From Antedon mediterranea (lineage: Eukaryota; Echinodermata; Crinoidea; Comatulida; Antedonidae): a stretch of DNA of 64,000 bases. The stretch is from the NCBI RefSeq assembly GCF_964355755.1, contig NC_092676.1, forward strand, positions 8,166,288 through 8,230,287. Reading direction: 5' to 3'. This document shows, one piece after another, positions 45,301 through 60,300 of the stretch (position 1 is the first letter of the stretch; the number at the start of each line of letters is the position of its first letter). The notes below the pieces were generated by a model. It was not told where the DNA came from, searched no databases, and worked only from the letters and a program-made list of their open reading frames with translations. A program made the position numbers and the translations under genes.

Positions 45301-48300
45301 AAAAATGAACTTCTCTATTTCCACCTCGTCTATGCCTCATTAAAAATAGATCAATCAATTTTTCAACTAATGAAATATTCTTACCATTCAAACTCATAAA
45401 CCTTCATTACTTGTATTGTTTTATTACGTGTATTTGGTTTCTCTACACTTAATTCAAACATTGAATACAGAGTAATAATGAGTGAATTCAAAGAAGTGTG
45501 AAGGGAGATCAAAATAAGATACAAGCTTGATGATTTGACCATAAAACAACATGAGCTATGGTACAAAGGAACAGCAATGCATAGACCACAATATCAAAAT
45601 GAGGAAGAAAAAAATAATAATAAAAATATATATAACTAAATATTTAATAATAACAATACATAGGACAGGCCAAGATGGGATATGTCTCATATGGTAGAGA
45701 TTTCCATTTTTCCTGTTCAGAATATAAGGTACACATAGTGTCTAGACAAAGTAATATGGTATTTAAATTCATTGCTAGCCTTTTCACATCATATTAAAAT
45801 ATAGATTTCTTTTGGGCATTTAGCGGTACAGTAACTACAAAGACAATGATTGGGAGTTTACGATGTTTCTCACACCATAGAGCATGCTCACACTATAAAT
45901 AGTGCATTGATTTTTTGGAAATAGCTGTATAGTCTGAAAATGTTTGCATTATAAATAAGTTAAACCATATCATTGACTAACCAGAAATTCTTGAACCATT
46001 AAAAAATGGAAGAATTTCTGGTTAGTGCATGATGTTCTTCTTCAGAACATGGATATTAAACATAATCTTTAGTAACAAATCAACCAGACATAGTGTTTTA
46101 ACGAGGGAATAATTATTGCATATTTATCTACAGTAATATTGAGTTAATGTGATAAAAATGATTAGAAGGCAAGTCCCATTACGCTAAAAAACCTAGTAAA
46201 ATGCATGAATCCATAACCTCCAAATATCAATGTAGTATTTTTAGACGTAATTTGCCATTCAATTAAGACGTAAAATAATTATAAAAATTTAAGTTGTTGG
46301 AAATTTTGTAGTCGGGTGTAATTCCTAACAGGTAAAATGTGTCACTAGCAGATATTAATTAATGATTTGTAATTAATGTCCCCACAGGAAGGTCTTGAAG
46401 TTAAAACCAAGAGCAAGATTTGTCTACTCAATCAAATGTCATTACAATCCAATGAAGGGTTCAAAAGCCAATACGGCACACTGTTACAGAGGACAGAGCA
46501 ATATGTATGATGTCAGAAAAAAATGTCCACCTATCTTGGGCAGATCACAGAATTTGTTAAACTTTAAACGGAGAGTGTTAACATTTAATATTAATAGTCT
46601 GTCAAAAAAAGTAGTTTATAATTTAAATGTATATGTCAAAACGAGAAAGCAGGCTCCCCTAGTGCGCCCTCCCTTCTGTAAATAAAGTCAGGGCCATACC
46701 CACCACCACACCAATTCCCAAGCACAGATCGTCATATTTTATATTAATAATTATATTTAAAGAATCTTTGCCTTGTCTGTTTTTAACCTCTTGTTACAGC
46801 CTGGAAACCATCATGTTTTAATAGAATTTCAAGAATAACAATACTTTCTAATAGATCATTATCAAATGAAAACAAACCTGTGGAGTATCTTTAGTAGACC
46901 ATTCCTCAATTGTTTTTCTTAATCTTCCCAAGGCAGACAATTCAGATGCAACTTGCTTCTCTTGTGATTCAGACTGCCTAGCAGCAGATGCACTGATGGT
47001 TGGTTCACCAGAACCTAACTTAGCACTCTGTCCAACTTCTGCCAAAGTCTTTTCTACATTTGTACGCTGCTGTTGTTCAAGTTGCCTTTGGAGTTCTTTG
47101 TTCTTTTCCTTAAGGTCATCAAGTTCATTAACCTCTGCTAGTTTCTTATCTGGTGAGTCATGATCTGAAGTGTTTTTCCAAGCTTCAACAGAATTTGTTG
47201 ACCCTTCATCACTGCTTGGACTTATTTTTCTATTTGATCTCCCTGGTACTGGTTCCTTTTTGTCATTTTTTCTAACTTGATCAGATTCTGATCCATATTT
47301 ATCAGTTTGTGTCAGTTTCTGATCTGGTGTGCCATTATTTTCATTTTGACTTTTTGATTCTTCTTCACTACTCGGACTTACTTTCCTATTTGACCTCCCC
47401 TGTTTAGGTTTTTTATCGTACACAAGTGTGTTCGCTTGTCCGAGTTCTTTCAATCTTACATCAAGTTCGCGTTGTACTTCCTCATAACCATTCATTTCAA
47501 CGTTAATTCTGTTATTACTTGGCATGTTCCTACTCTCAATTTCAAAAGGGTAACTTTCTGTATTTCGCATTCTTTCCCTTACTTTCGTGTTGGGTTGTGA
47601 TGACACATGATCTGATTCATATCTACTACCATCATACAGCTCCGGATACCCTCCCTGAAATGACTGTGGGCTGTACATAACAGTTGAATATGGTGGCTTA
47701 TTATATTGTTGGGAATCGTATGTGTGGTTTGGATATTCTTGGACCATGGTACTAATTGCAAACACTTCGTCTAACATTTTATTAAGGCGTTGCCGTTCTT
47801 TATGCCATTTTCTTTGTATGACTTCAGTTCTAGTTGGAAATTCTTCATCTTCAACATGCTAGGAAAGAAAACAATTAAAAGAATTTAATAAATATGAAAA
47901 ATGCAGATTTAAAATCGGTATTTTTACAAAATATGAATAAAAGACGAGAAATTTTCTTTAACAAAGACTTTAATGAATAAAATAATCCATTTAAAGCTCT
48001 GTCTACACTATTAAATTTTATGTGACAAAAAAGTGTGATGTGCCCAAATATGGTAGTAATATGCCCAAAAAAGAATTGGATATGTTTTACAATTACTAAA
48101 CCAGATTTTTACAGTTTGTTAGGGTAAAGTGAAGTGAAAGCATGGTGTAACCCCTGCCCCTGTAAAATGTTTCGGTGGCGTGTATTCCAGATCGTTTAAG
48201 TGATTGATTCGTTTTAGGTGATTTCACCTTCAATCTAATAATCCTAAAATAATCCAACAATAGTATTGATTTATGTAGCACTATATTTGTTCATGTTTCC

Positions 48301-51300
48301 TTTTAATGGATAGGTAAAAGGTAAAGGTGAGTCCCGTGTTCTCTGAACGTAGGGGAATTAGCTGTTAGGAGCTCATTGTACTAAGCCTCGGCATTATGTG
48401 GTAGGGTGGCCAGTTCCTTTCCACGCCGCCTTTTTTCTCCCTAGTATTTTCAACCAGGTACTCATATTACAGCTGAGAGTTGGGACTGGGAGTTGTCGGG
48501 AATTGAACCCGGGTCTATCTGTATGACAGTCAAGTGTCCTAACCACTCTAAAATAAAGAATGAATGACAAGCAGTACGTTATAAAACAAATATTTTACCT
48601 GATAGTAAGCGCTAGGAACTGAAGGAACTACGAAGACACTGTTGGCATCAGAACGTTGTAAAAGTGGTTCTTGTATCGTAGGTTGACTTCTGTGCTTTGT
48701 TTTATGTTTGTAATGTTGATCATAAGGTGGGTAGTTACTACTGGAACGTGCTATAAAAATCTATAGATAAAAAAGTAACATATTTAGAAAAAAGGTTTTT
48801 ATTAATACTTATAGTATATAGCAAATTTTGGTGAAATATATAGTATACTATCAAGCAGATATTTAATATAAAACCTCAAATAACTTATATAAAAGAAATG
48901 TTAATTATTATAAACAAATAAATGCCACAGAAATGTACAATATTATATTAGACAAAACAAGAAATTTAGACATAATAATAGATAAATATTTACTATAAAC
49001 ATTATAATAAAGCCATAATAAAAAAAGTTTACTGAATGCAAAAGAGGGATATTTATTGCTAAAAAATAAACCTGAAAGCTTTTGGAGTATTGTGCATGTT
49101 TTAATTTCAGTCAAACATGGATACATACAGTATTTCATTTCAAGCAAGATTTCATTTCTATGAGGCTGTGTTTTGTCAAAACACCGGGGTAGCCTAGGAT
49201 GCACATGGGTTATTTTTAAATGCACAAAAGCCAGATGTGTACATGGGCCTCTAATTTCAAGCCCTTATCAGAGAAGACTTGTTCTACCTCCAGAACATAC
49301 GATAGGCCGATATGGCCAACTTTTACTGTGTTCTGCTGCTTTGGCCGCCCAAATTATTGAAATTACGTTTAGAAGCATTACAAGAAATGTTTCCTTTCAG
49401 ACACAAACATATATTTTTTTCTATGCAAATCAATGTATCTATAGTTACATAAAAAAGTTGAATTATAACTAAATAGTACTAGAACTAGACAAAATAGTGC
49501 TTGATGCTATTTAGTACTGTACATAGAGTTTGTGCAAACATTTTGACATAACAATTTCAATCACATTTATATTGCAACTCACACTTAACGTTGTCAAAAT
49601 CCTACCTTTTTTTTAATCTAATTTTATAGAGAAGGCTGTAAATAACGAAACACAATAGTATATAATATATATAATAAAACATTTGAATATGATTTAACTT
49701 ATAATCAATTCTATATAGTAATTTTCATATTCTCGTATTGAAATAATAATTTTTAATTTTTTTAATTGTTTGGTTTATAACGTTTTTTTTTATTTTGTAT
49801 GTAGTTTAAGTTGACTGCACCACTAATGAGTGTGTTGCCACTTATCTAAAAGTGTTTGTCAATAAAGTTATTATTATTATTATTATTATTATTATCTGTT
49901 TTGATTTTTGTCACAAATTTAATTAATGACCTGTAATAATCCATCAGAGAAATTAAAAAATGTAAAATAAATTACAATAACAATTACTTCAATTTTTTAC
50001 GAGCTGTTAAAACAGGGGTGAGGAAATTAGCACAATAATGCCATTGAAGGAAGAAGTCTGTCGCCTGTGATATCACTAGTAGGAGGAAGTTATATGGGAA
50101 GTTTAAGGTCCCTAGAAGTCCACTAAGAATACAGGAAGTTAGGTCAAAAATGGCTGGTCACTGTGCTGGACATTCATAATACTAACTAATTTGTATAACA
50201 CCAAAGTGTAACCCAGTTTGTACAAAGGTGAACAACAAGTTCATAGGGGACAGTTGTGAATTAAATTCTAAAGATATCCAAATTGTTTACTAATTTTTCT
50301 GTTAGGGTACAAAATTTAAAAGGAGATGAGTTAAAACAGTATTGTATTGTGTTTAAATGTTTGCATAGGAAATAAATAAGTAATATGATAATAATATCTA
50401 GTGATGTCTGTAGTATAGTGTACTAGTATATTATACACAGCCACTGTCACACACAGACACTTATCATCATGAGGGCCCCATGATTTTTTATTTTTTTAAA
50501 TTTTATTTTATTCAGTTGTCAACCAACAGCGATGAAACCGCCACTAACAGGTTGAATAATTGTCAGGATCTGCTGTTTTGTTTCACCCTCTATAACTAAA
50601 GTTTAAAAAAAAGTAATACTAGTGGTACACCATGTTTTTTCAATAATAAAGTAACGTTTAGAATGTCTGAACATTTTGGTCCAGAAGACGATTGCAAGCA
50701 CGTAATAGCCATATAGGGAGGTTCGTTTGACCACATAGGGGAAAACATCATCATGAGCTAAGCTAGTAGCGCCCCTCCCCCTGGTTAAAGGTTTGTGTTG
50801 TAGATTTACATTAAAGTGATTAAAACATTCTCCTATGCTGTTATTTTCACATTTTGTATGTGGGTGATTAAAATGATGATGTTGTATAATTATGTTATTT
50901 AATCAGTTAAATGAACATAATAACAAAGGTGTTTAATTACAACTGGGGAAAACCCAAAACTATGTCTATAAATGTCAGGTTTTTTAAAAAAAAATGTATT
51001 TCTGTATCTTTGACTTATTGAGATTTTGTCATTTTTTCTGCTGTGTTTGAAAATAATTAATTTTTTTCTAACATTAATACATAATAATTATAATCAAGGG
51101 TGAAAATGAATTATAGTATTGAGAATCATTATCATAAGACTAAACTTTTAGACAGGGATTTTAAAATTAAAGTCCCAGGGTCTGGGTTCAATCCAACTTC
51201 ACTCACAAATACGTTATCAGAATTATGTAAAACAATGAAATATGCAATTCTGTCAACAGAGAAATATCCAAACTGAAAGGTAAATATTAAAGTGTCCAAT

Positions 51301-54300
51301 AAATGAATGAGAGGAACTAGAGCAATGTAAATGGACTCTTTGCTCCACTAATTTTATATTATCATAAACACATAAACAAACTGTATTCTTGCACAATGAA
51401 AAACGGTTAATGATGTGACCAAAATGATGTCAAACTAAAATCTCATAAAATATCAGAAATAAAAAAAAAAAAATTGCAAATTTAATTTTCTCCAAATCAA
51501 ACATAAAATGGGCAGTAACTTATTTTAAAATAAATTACCATTTTATAGTTCAATGAAAAAAAAACCAGGAAAAATAAAACCACTTTATTTAGCAATAGCA
51601 CTTACTGGTGAATTCAATGGTCTACTGGACACCATCTCAACATTTTCTGAAGTTGACGCAACAAATTGTTTAGTTTTCTTCTTTTTCTGAAAAACAAAAA
51701 CAATAGAAGAAATCAGGGGTTTTGTTAAGATTTATGATAAAAGAGAACATAAAAAAATATGGAAGAACGTTTCCTACACCTAAAACAACCAAGACAAAAA
51801 AAGAAAACTAAATAACTGTATAAGATTAACTCCCTAAAATCTTTATGAATAAAAATCACAATAAATTCATTAAAAAAAACAAATTCACAATAAAAAACTA
51901 TAAAATCGAAAAATGTTTTCAAAATACCTTTGGTCTAGGTAATGGTTCATCTCCTTCACTTTTCCATCGATTTTTTTGTGAACTAATTTCATTTCTGTAA
52001 GAAAATAAATATTTTATCCAAATTAAAAACTTTTAGTAAGATTTACAACAGCGCCATCTATCGATTTCATACAACCCTTACCGTGCTGTTGGGTTTGCAG
52101 CTGCCGATTTCTGTTCTTCAAATAACGAATCAATCTGAAACAGTAAGTAGTTTAACGTTAACTAACCAATAAAGAGCAGTGTTTAAAGATAAAATATGGC
52201 ATTAGAAGAAAATCAAATTATCATTGCCTGTCCAACGATAAATCATTATATGAAGACGGGGCACATGCAAGATAAACATTTCTTTTTTTCATACGAATCC
52301 AACAGCGAGTGCAAATTACAGGATGCATAATAAAATAATAATTTATCATGCTTAGGGGAGACCATTTATAGAAGGTATATTTTCCCATGAAATGAACACA
52401 GGAAACTATATGTTTTGATGGTCAACTCCTATTCAGGGGCCAAACGTTTAGGGAACACCCATCACGGCCATAGCCACCAGTACAGTTGGTAAGGTTTCAA
52501 CATGACCACTTTTTAACTGAGGTCTTTGAAAACCCAGTGGCTTGAACAGAGATTGTTCCCTTTTCTTGTGAAAACTGGACCACTTTATTTCTTGTGGCTA
52601 CTTCACTGCCGATTCTTTTAAGGGATACTTTGTTGGGCCCTGAAGGTGTCCTTTTAATAGGAGTTCTACTGTAATCAACATTTCCTTTATAAAAGGTTAA
52701 TAAACGATAAAAACAATATAATACAGTAAACTAATAATCTGCTCTACACAAAAGATAGATATGGGAAGTGTCATTTGAAGTGATCTTGTAATCCTCAGAA
52801 ATCCTGTGGTTTAAACCTACTAATCATGCCAGACATTTTAAAGAGGCTTAAATCAAATGAACTCAAAACTGACAATAAAACTATTTGTTTCAGACACACC
52901 ATCCAGGGGACAAGCCTTAGTAAATGGACAGTTTTACTCCTTTTTTTCTAAAAAAAAAAGCCAATATCCAAAATCATTGTACTTGACAGGGCTAGGATTT
53001 GAACCCATCACTCAGAGAATTTGATTAAGCAAACATGTTGAATCAAATGAACTCAAAATTGAAAATATAACTTTTTGTTTGAGACACCCAATTCAGGGGA
53101 AATTAAGGGAACATCTTTTTTTTCTTCTAAAAAACATCCCAAAAAGAAAATCATTGTACAGGGCTAGGTTTCGAACACATCACTCAGATAATCTGTTTTA
53201 AGCATGCATGTTAAACCACAAAGCTAATATGCCACTATTCAATATAGTATACATATTATATTGTATTAGCATACGTATTATATTTGTCATCACATTACAG
53301 ACATTTTTTTTGTGGGTAAGATAAACATAAAAAGCGATTCTAGTGAGACATCATTGCAACTTATTTTTAGATGTCCTTACAGAAGAACTAAACTTACACC
53401 TGTAAAAGACATTTGTCGTGATTCCAGATTAAACTTTATCGAAATTCAAGGTCCTAAACAGGTGTAGGGGTCAATTGACCAACAATATCCATTGGGAAAA
53501 AAAAGCTTTTGCGTAGGAGTGATAAGAACAATGAGACAAACGCATAATAAAAGTATGACATTATTCAAATAACCATTATTAGCGCTGATGCCTCAGAATA
53601 TGGATAAAACCCACATCAACTACGTCATTAAATTAAAGGTGTAAAGATGAGTGGTATGTCCATTTAAGATAAATGTATTTTTTAACAATAGGGACTTGTC
53701 ACCATATACAAACATTTTGTCTAGAGTATATATTGTATCATGTTATTGCAACTAACTTTATGATGTACAGTTAGTGATGCAGTGGAAAAAAAATGTTGGT
53801 GATGATGCATTCTATGTTGAATATTTGGGTACAACAGAAATCTTTCCTGATAAAACATGTATGAAGCTATTGTTGATAATATACATCACTTTTGTATTAG
53901 GGAGCTTTAGATTTGCGATGACCCACGACCAAACTACGTCTGTTAGTTCATTGTACGCATGTGGAGATGATTCATCGATTAACCTGATCTAGGCTAGTTG
54001 CTAGTCCTCGGTCGCTGCGAATCGAAAGCTTATTGAATGTAGGACCTCGTAAAATAAAGGGATGAGCAGTTCACATGTCATAAATATGCAATAATATGTC
54101 TAGAGTTAAGTTTAAAAAATGTGTCATGGAAAAACAATACTCAAGGTTTAATACTGTTTGTCGAGACAGAACCAGGAAATAATTCTTGTGATACCCTTGA
54201 TATTGAAGGCTGGAAGTAAATAACTATTGTGCTTTAAGACAAAGCTTGTCTCATTGCATACAAAAATTGATTGATTCAGTAGAACCCCTATTAAGGGAAC

Positions 54301-57300
54301 ACCTTTCGGACTCTGAGAAAAATGTCCCTTTAATCGGATCCTCTGAACATGGATTGGCTATAAAGTTAAGACACATACATTTTCACTTGTTCCTTTTCAC
54401 GGATTGTGTGGCTCTTGCCAAATTTGGTGCTTTTGTCCGCTGTGTAACAATAGTCGCTAAGCCACCTGACTATTAGTGTGTCTTAGAGAAGGGTTCTACT
54501 GTAGTATTCCACTACTTTATTTGACAAAATATTTTATTTTAATTGGAAACTACACACCGTATGTTTGCTCCAAATGTGATTTCATGGTCAACACCGGGTT
54601 AAAATTCTACTATAGGGTTTGGCCAGCAGATTTGTTACTGAAATGGTCATTCAGGTTTGGAATAGAACCATAAAAATAGATAGACAAATAACTACATCAA
54701 GACATCCTCACTTTCTATTTTCAAACAAAATTATAGAGGGCGCTATATAGAATATCTAGTCTTGCAAAAATGACCAGATTCTCATGCTATAATTCTACAC
54801 CCAATGAATATAAAAATATCACAGTCATGCTAATGTAAGTATTTCATCTATTTAAAATAATTCAAGATGTGGTAATTGGAAATTACTACAGGTAATAATT
54901 GTGCAAAATTGTGACTGAATACAAAATATTATGGTTATAATAGCAAAGCATGTAATATTTACATTACATTTCTTGGCAACAGTCACAGTACTTTTGGTTT
55001 AGAAACAATAAAAGCAGCAACGCAGATGTTTGACTACACAATGTTGCATGCTGGGACAATTGGCGATATGGCAAATTTTAAACTACCCAACAAACTACTG
55101 ACCTTCACTGACCTTCATTATCAGAGTGATGATCGAAATCATTCATGATCATAAACTATTCTGTTCATAATGTAATTTATTGGTTTGTTTAAAATGAATC
55201 TTCAAAATCAAAGTGGTGTTTTGGTATCTATGAACATTAGCCTTAATAAGTTTATACAAAACGGCTTTAAGGGTCTTTCACACCTGTTCCGGCACTGTTT
55301 CGACCAGGGACCGGCAACTCAAAATGAATGAAAATGTTTCGTTTTCACGCGATTATGCACATATTGATTGCCGCATAGCTGTGTTGAGTGTCGTGAAAAC
55401 GAAACATTGACAGTTGATTTGCTGGCGCCGGAGCACAGTGAAAGGCCCTTTATTCCACAAGATCGGCACTGAATAGTTTCCAAAATTAAATTGCTGAGAA
55501 ATCAATTAATTTTATCTATTCTGATGGTGAAAATGATCAAATAGATTGAGATTTTGAATTCTCAATATGTGTTCTGTATCTTTATTTGGAGTTACCCTTG
55601 TTTTATTTTAAATTGCATTATGAATTAGAAACAAAATCGAACATGGTTGAGAGAAAGTTGCAACATGATGAAAAGATTAAAATAAACTGAATGTGTTAGC
55701 ATTGGGTGTAAATAGACATGTTTGTAACTAGTAAAGGTTGGTTCCCACTATAGGATGCAATGCAATGGCGTAACGCAGCGTTCAGTTGACCAATCACAAG
55801 CAATGCATCATATGAACTGGTGTTTGTCATTGGTCAACACGCTTGCGTTGCGTTTACGTCCTTGTGTTACGTCCTAGTGGGAACCAAGCTTAAACATATA
55901 CCTGATCTTCATCAGAACCAGTTGAGTCTGTCACATCCAGCTAAATTATATTTAAGCAAATAAAAATAAAAGAAAGGGAGAAAAGAAAGAGATAGGAGAA
56001 ATAAATTAAGTGAAAACGCCAAAAAAAATAAAATTGGTAGCAGAGACTGTACGTTTTGATACAAAATTAATAATTATAAACTTAAGTGAAAAATAATTAG
56101 TATGAAAAGTTGCAAGGATTATAGGGAACACACAAATAGACAAATTTGGATGTCTGGAAACGAGAATTGAATCAAAGCTTATTAATCTATTCTTTCTTTT
56201 AAATGTATTCTAAAAACAACTTCTTCAATCCAAGGGTGTTCAGAAAGTTTAATGGATTGGCCAATCTAAATTCTACAGGGCAAAAATCCAAGGTATTCGT
56301 AGAGTTGAATGAATTGGCCATTTCCATGTTAGTACTGTATTAATTTGTTAACATGTGTGACAATTAGAATTCGCAGCTAGAATATTTAAATTAAATTAAA
56401 ATTTGTAGGCCTCCTACTATGGAATAAACACAATCAGTTTTCTAACCTCTCTTTGTGCCCTTTCTCTGTCATCCCTTTGTCTTTCCATCTCTTCCATTAG
56501 TTTTCTTGTTTTCTTTTTCTCTTTTCTTCTCGATCTTTGCTCTTGTCTCTTTTTCCATTTGCTTATTTCATATTGAAGTTCTTCAATATTTAGATACAGG
56601 TGGCTTTTATACCAAGACTAAAAAAAATGAAACAATAAAATAATTTCATTTATTTTTAAATTTTCACAATCCCATATGCTTTATGATTTTATATATTTAA
56701 GCAGGACAGGATAGCCCAGGATAATCATAAGCGAATTAATTCACTATCCTTCACAAAGGTGACAATTCTGTTTACAAGACAAACATACCTGTAGACAAGT
56801 TGCTCTACATTGAAACAAAGGAGGAGATCTATTCACAACTTTAAATCATTAACATTTTAAAAACTTAGACGGAAATCAACTAAACATTACTGTATAACCT
56901 TTCTCTTAATGGAGAATTAATTTTGCTATTGGTTTGGGTTTTGAAATAAAAATATATAAAAACTTCTTTGATACCAGAGCATTAATCAATAAATGGAATT
57001 CACTACCTGAATGGGTTGTGACCAGCAAAAGTATTAAATCATTTAAAAAACTATTTTTATGAGAGAAAAGCCACCTTACGTGTTATACTCATAGTTACTT
57101 TACTAAAGGTAACATTATTAGTTATTATTATGATTCTGTTTCCTGATTTAATTTTCAGGGGACACTATAAAACTTTAGCCCTAGACTAACTTTAGTCCTG
57201 GACTAACTTTAGTCCTGGACTATGATTAGTACTTGTCTATCTTTAGTCTTGGACTATCTTTAGTCTTGGACTATCTTTAGTCCTGAACTATCTTTAGTCT

Positions 57301-60300
57301 TGGACTATCTTTAGTCCTAGAATAACTTTAGTCCTGGACTAACTTTAGTCCTGGACTATCTTTAGTCCTGGACTATCTTTAGTCTTGGACTATCTTTAGT
57401 CCTGGACTATCTTTAGTCCTGGACTATCTTTAGTCCTGGACTAACTTTAGTCCTGGACTATCTTTAGTCCTAGAATAACTTTAGTCCTGGACTATCTTTA
57501 GTCTTTGACTATCTTTAGTCCTAGAATAACTTTAGTCCTGGACTAACTTTAGTCCTGGACTAACTTTAGTCCTGGACTATCTTTAGTCCTGGATTTTCTT
57601 TAGTCCATTATTAAGCTAGCTCTTTATATCCTACCTATTAAACTATATATTTACTAACCTTAGGTACACGAGCATCGACCATGAGCTGTTTCTTGGTTTG
57701 ATTGTCTGCATCGTTGACATAATTCGCTACAAGTTGTTTACCTGCAAGTGGTGGCAGACCTGCTGAATTTTTTACTCCGACCGAGTTCTTGAAATGAGAC
57801 CTGTTCTGGATAAGTACTGGGGCAGGTGGTAGAGGGCGCCGTTCTCTAACGTGGCTGAACAGAGGCTGATCCTGAAGAAAAAATGAAAGTTTATAAGTTT
57901 GTAGTAGCAAAAACACATTTCTCAAATTCTTCACACACCAGTAGACTTTTAGATATATTGATAATAATTTTTTTTTATGTTTTTGTTAAATATTTCGTTT
58001 TAATGTTACATAATAGGTATTCCCTTTGACTTAAAATTGAAAAAAAAAAAGTCATTTACATGAAAAGAACTTTAATTTAAAGCAAAAAGAAGTTAATTTT
58101 ATTACAACTGCCTATACTCATGGTATGTGCTGTATGATTTGATTTGAATTTATATGAAAAATCATTATAAAAAATACCTACAAATTGATAACATTAATTA
58201 TTGACTAAACGTAATACATTTTCCAGAATAGCCCCAAAAGCTACAGAATAGAAATAGCCAATGGTTAAAAAATAATATGTGTCTAGTCATGGAGTTCTAG
58301 TGTTGTTCTGTGCAAAGTAGGCCTGTGCAGTACAGAACAAATGACAAATCTTCTGAAGAGAAGAGGGAAAGTACATTAGGTATTTATATTGGTTCAGATA
58401 TCAAACATAAAATTTAGAATCATAGCCAACAGACTTTATGGAGAGTCTCTGTTATATTGTTTGATAGTGGGGAAGAAAAGGACATACTGCTCTCTATTTT
58501 ATTGGTGTACATTAAAGAATCAGAATGATGAAATTCAGTGGCTGTAAAGTTTACAAATAAACAAACCATCTCCGTATGCGACGTTTCTGAAGTGACACTA
58601 GATGATGACGGATGAATCCTTCCACTACGTTTTCGGGATGCTCTAATTTTCACAGGGATATCTTCATCTAGGTCGGTGTCCCTAAAATTAAAGAAAACAA
58701 GAGTTCATTAAACATAATCTCCAGATTTACTGATATCCAAAGATAATGTTGCTAGGATTATCATTGAATCATGGACACTAACACCATTTGCTTATACAGT
58801 AATTATTATATAAATCATGAATTTTTATGAGTTGAATGGGAAGAATATTTATGAATTAAAGGAACACTCTCATTGTCCTAACATAAACTGAAAAAGTCCC
58901 ATGTCATAGCACACATAACATTTTCTCTGTCTTTCTTTTATATAACAGTTTGACCAGGGAGTTGTTATTGTTATTATTATTATTATCTAATAACAACTCC
59001 CTGGTTTGACTTTATAAAATTATGCAAATTAGACTTTACATTCTATTTTGGTTATATATTCGAAAATGTTTAATTAAATTACTAAAAAGCTAAAACATTT
59101 TATGGTCAGACGTTGGTTTTGTATTTATAGAGACGTGATCGATACAATTGAATTTGCATCTAATAGCTTTGTAATGTTTATATATCTGCAAAATGACGAC
59201 AGGTGGTTCATTGGTATAAATCAATATGTACAATGTCTACATATATTTCAACATTATCAACAACCATTGTGCATATTATATCATATGCAATATCATGTCA
59301 GTATGATGACGTACAGTGAATATAAATGTAAATTTACTTAATTTTTAATATTTAATGATTTCATAACCAGGATCCAGTGAGTAAAGTATAATTAAGATAT
59401 CCATAACAAGTTATTGTTATACATTTCATATTTACATTACCAGGCAGAAACTGTTTTTGTCAATTAATAAGCTTTGGATTACCATATTTAGAATAAACAC
59501 TCACCGTGGAATATAAACAGCCCTAGAATAAAGACCCTTTATTTTTTTCTTTGCTTAAACGTCCCACCAGATTCCTATACAGCTGTATTATAACACATTT
59601 TTATTTATAGTATACAGATATTGACTGCTTAGAGGTTAAATATAAGATTTGACATCCCCGAGGGAATGATATTAAGTTCGAAGGAATATATATTTCCCGA
59701 AGCGCCAGCTGAGGAAAATATATATTCCCCGAGAACTTAAGATCATTCCCGAGGGGATGTCAAATCTTATATTTTACCGATATAAAAGGCGATATCTGTT
59801 ATATTATATAGCCAAGAACAAGTCTGCTGGGTTGGGTGAAGCTAGGCTAGGCCTCCTATAGTATTTGTATTGTATGTAAACAAGCCTGCCTAGACACCTT
59901 ACCTTGCGAAGAATAATATACAGATAATTACTAATTAATGATTCCTTGGCAATAAAATATTCACTTAGGCCTAGGTCGTTTAAATTAACAGAAGAATTTC
60001 CATCAATAAGCCTATTAATAATAATATTATAATCAGGTAGGCCGAATAAACAATTCGTCTTCTTCTCTTCGAGGAGCCGAATCGCCGGATGTTCAGCGCG
60101 TACTAGTTACTAGGTTACTACCGTGAGTTTTGACCAATCACAAACGGTGTTTCATCACATTTAGGGAGGACTAATAACAAATGAGGGCGCTATGTATGCA
60201 TAGCTTAAATAGTTTAAAAGATTAATTTCTTCAAGCAAGTTCCGTGGCGCAGCGGTTGAAGCGTTGTCTTGTGATGGAGTGACAATTCCATCCCGAGTTT

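Larger units (their letters stand above)
39768..46877. other. 7.1-kb intron of the coiled-coil gene
   Basis: Separates the 327-codon exon from the last two exons. It contains family A MITEs, a SINE, a LINE tail, a family C MITE and the GATGGCC array. A plus-strand 96-codon frame at 46395-46685 has no supporting features. Confidence 0.7.

Noticed and set aside
46395-46685. 96-codon plus-strand open frame
   Set aside because: Inside an intron of the minus-strand gene; basic, no domain, signal or splice context.
57173-57606. CRISPR-like regular array
   Set aside because: Contiguous 17-bp tandem units without spacers, in a eukaryotic intron.
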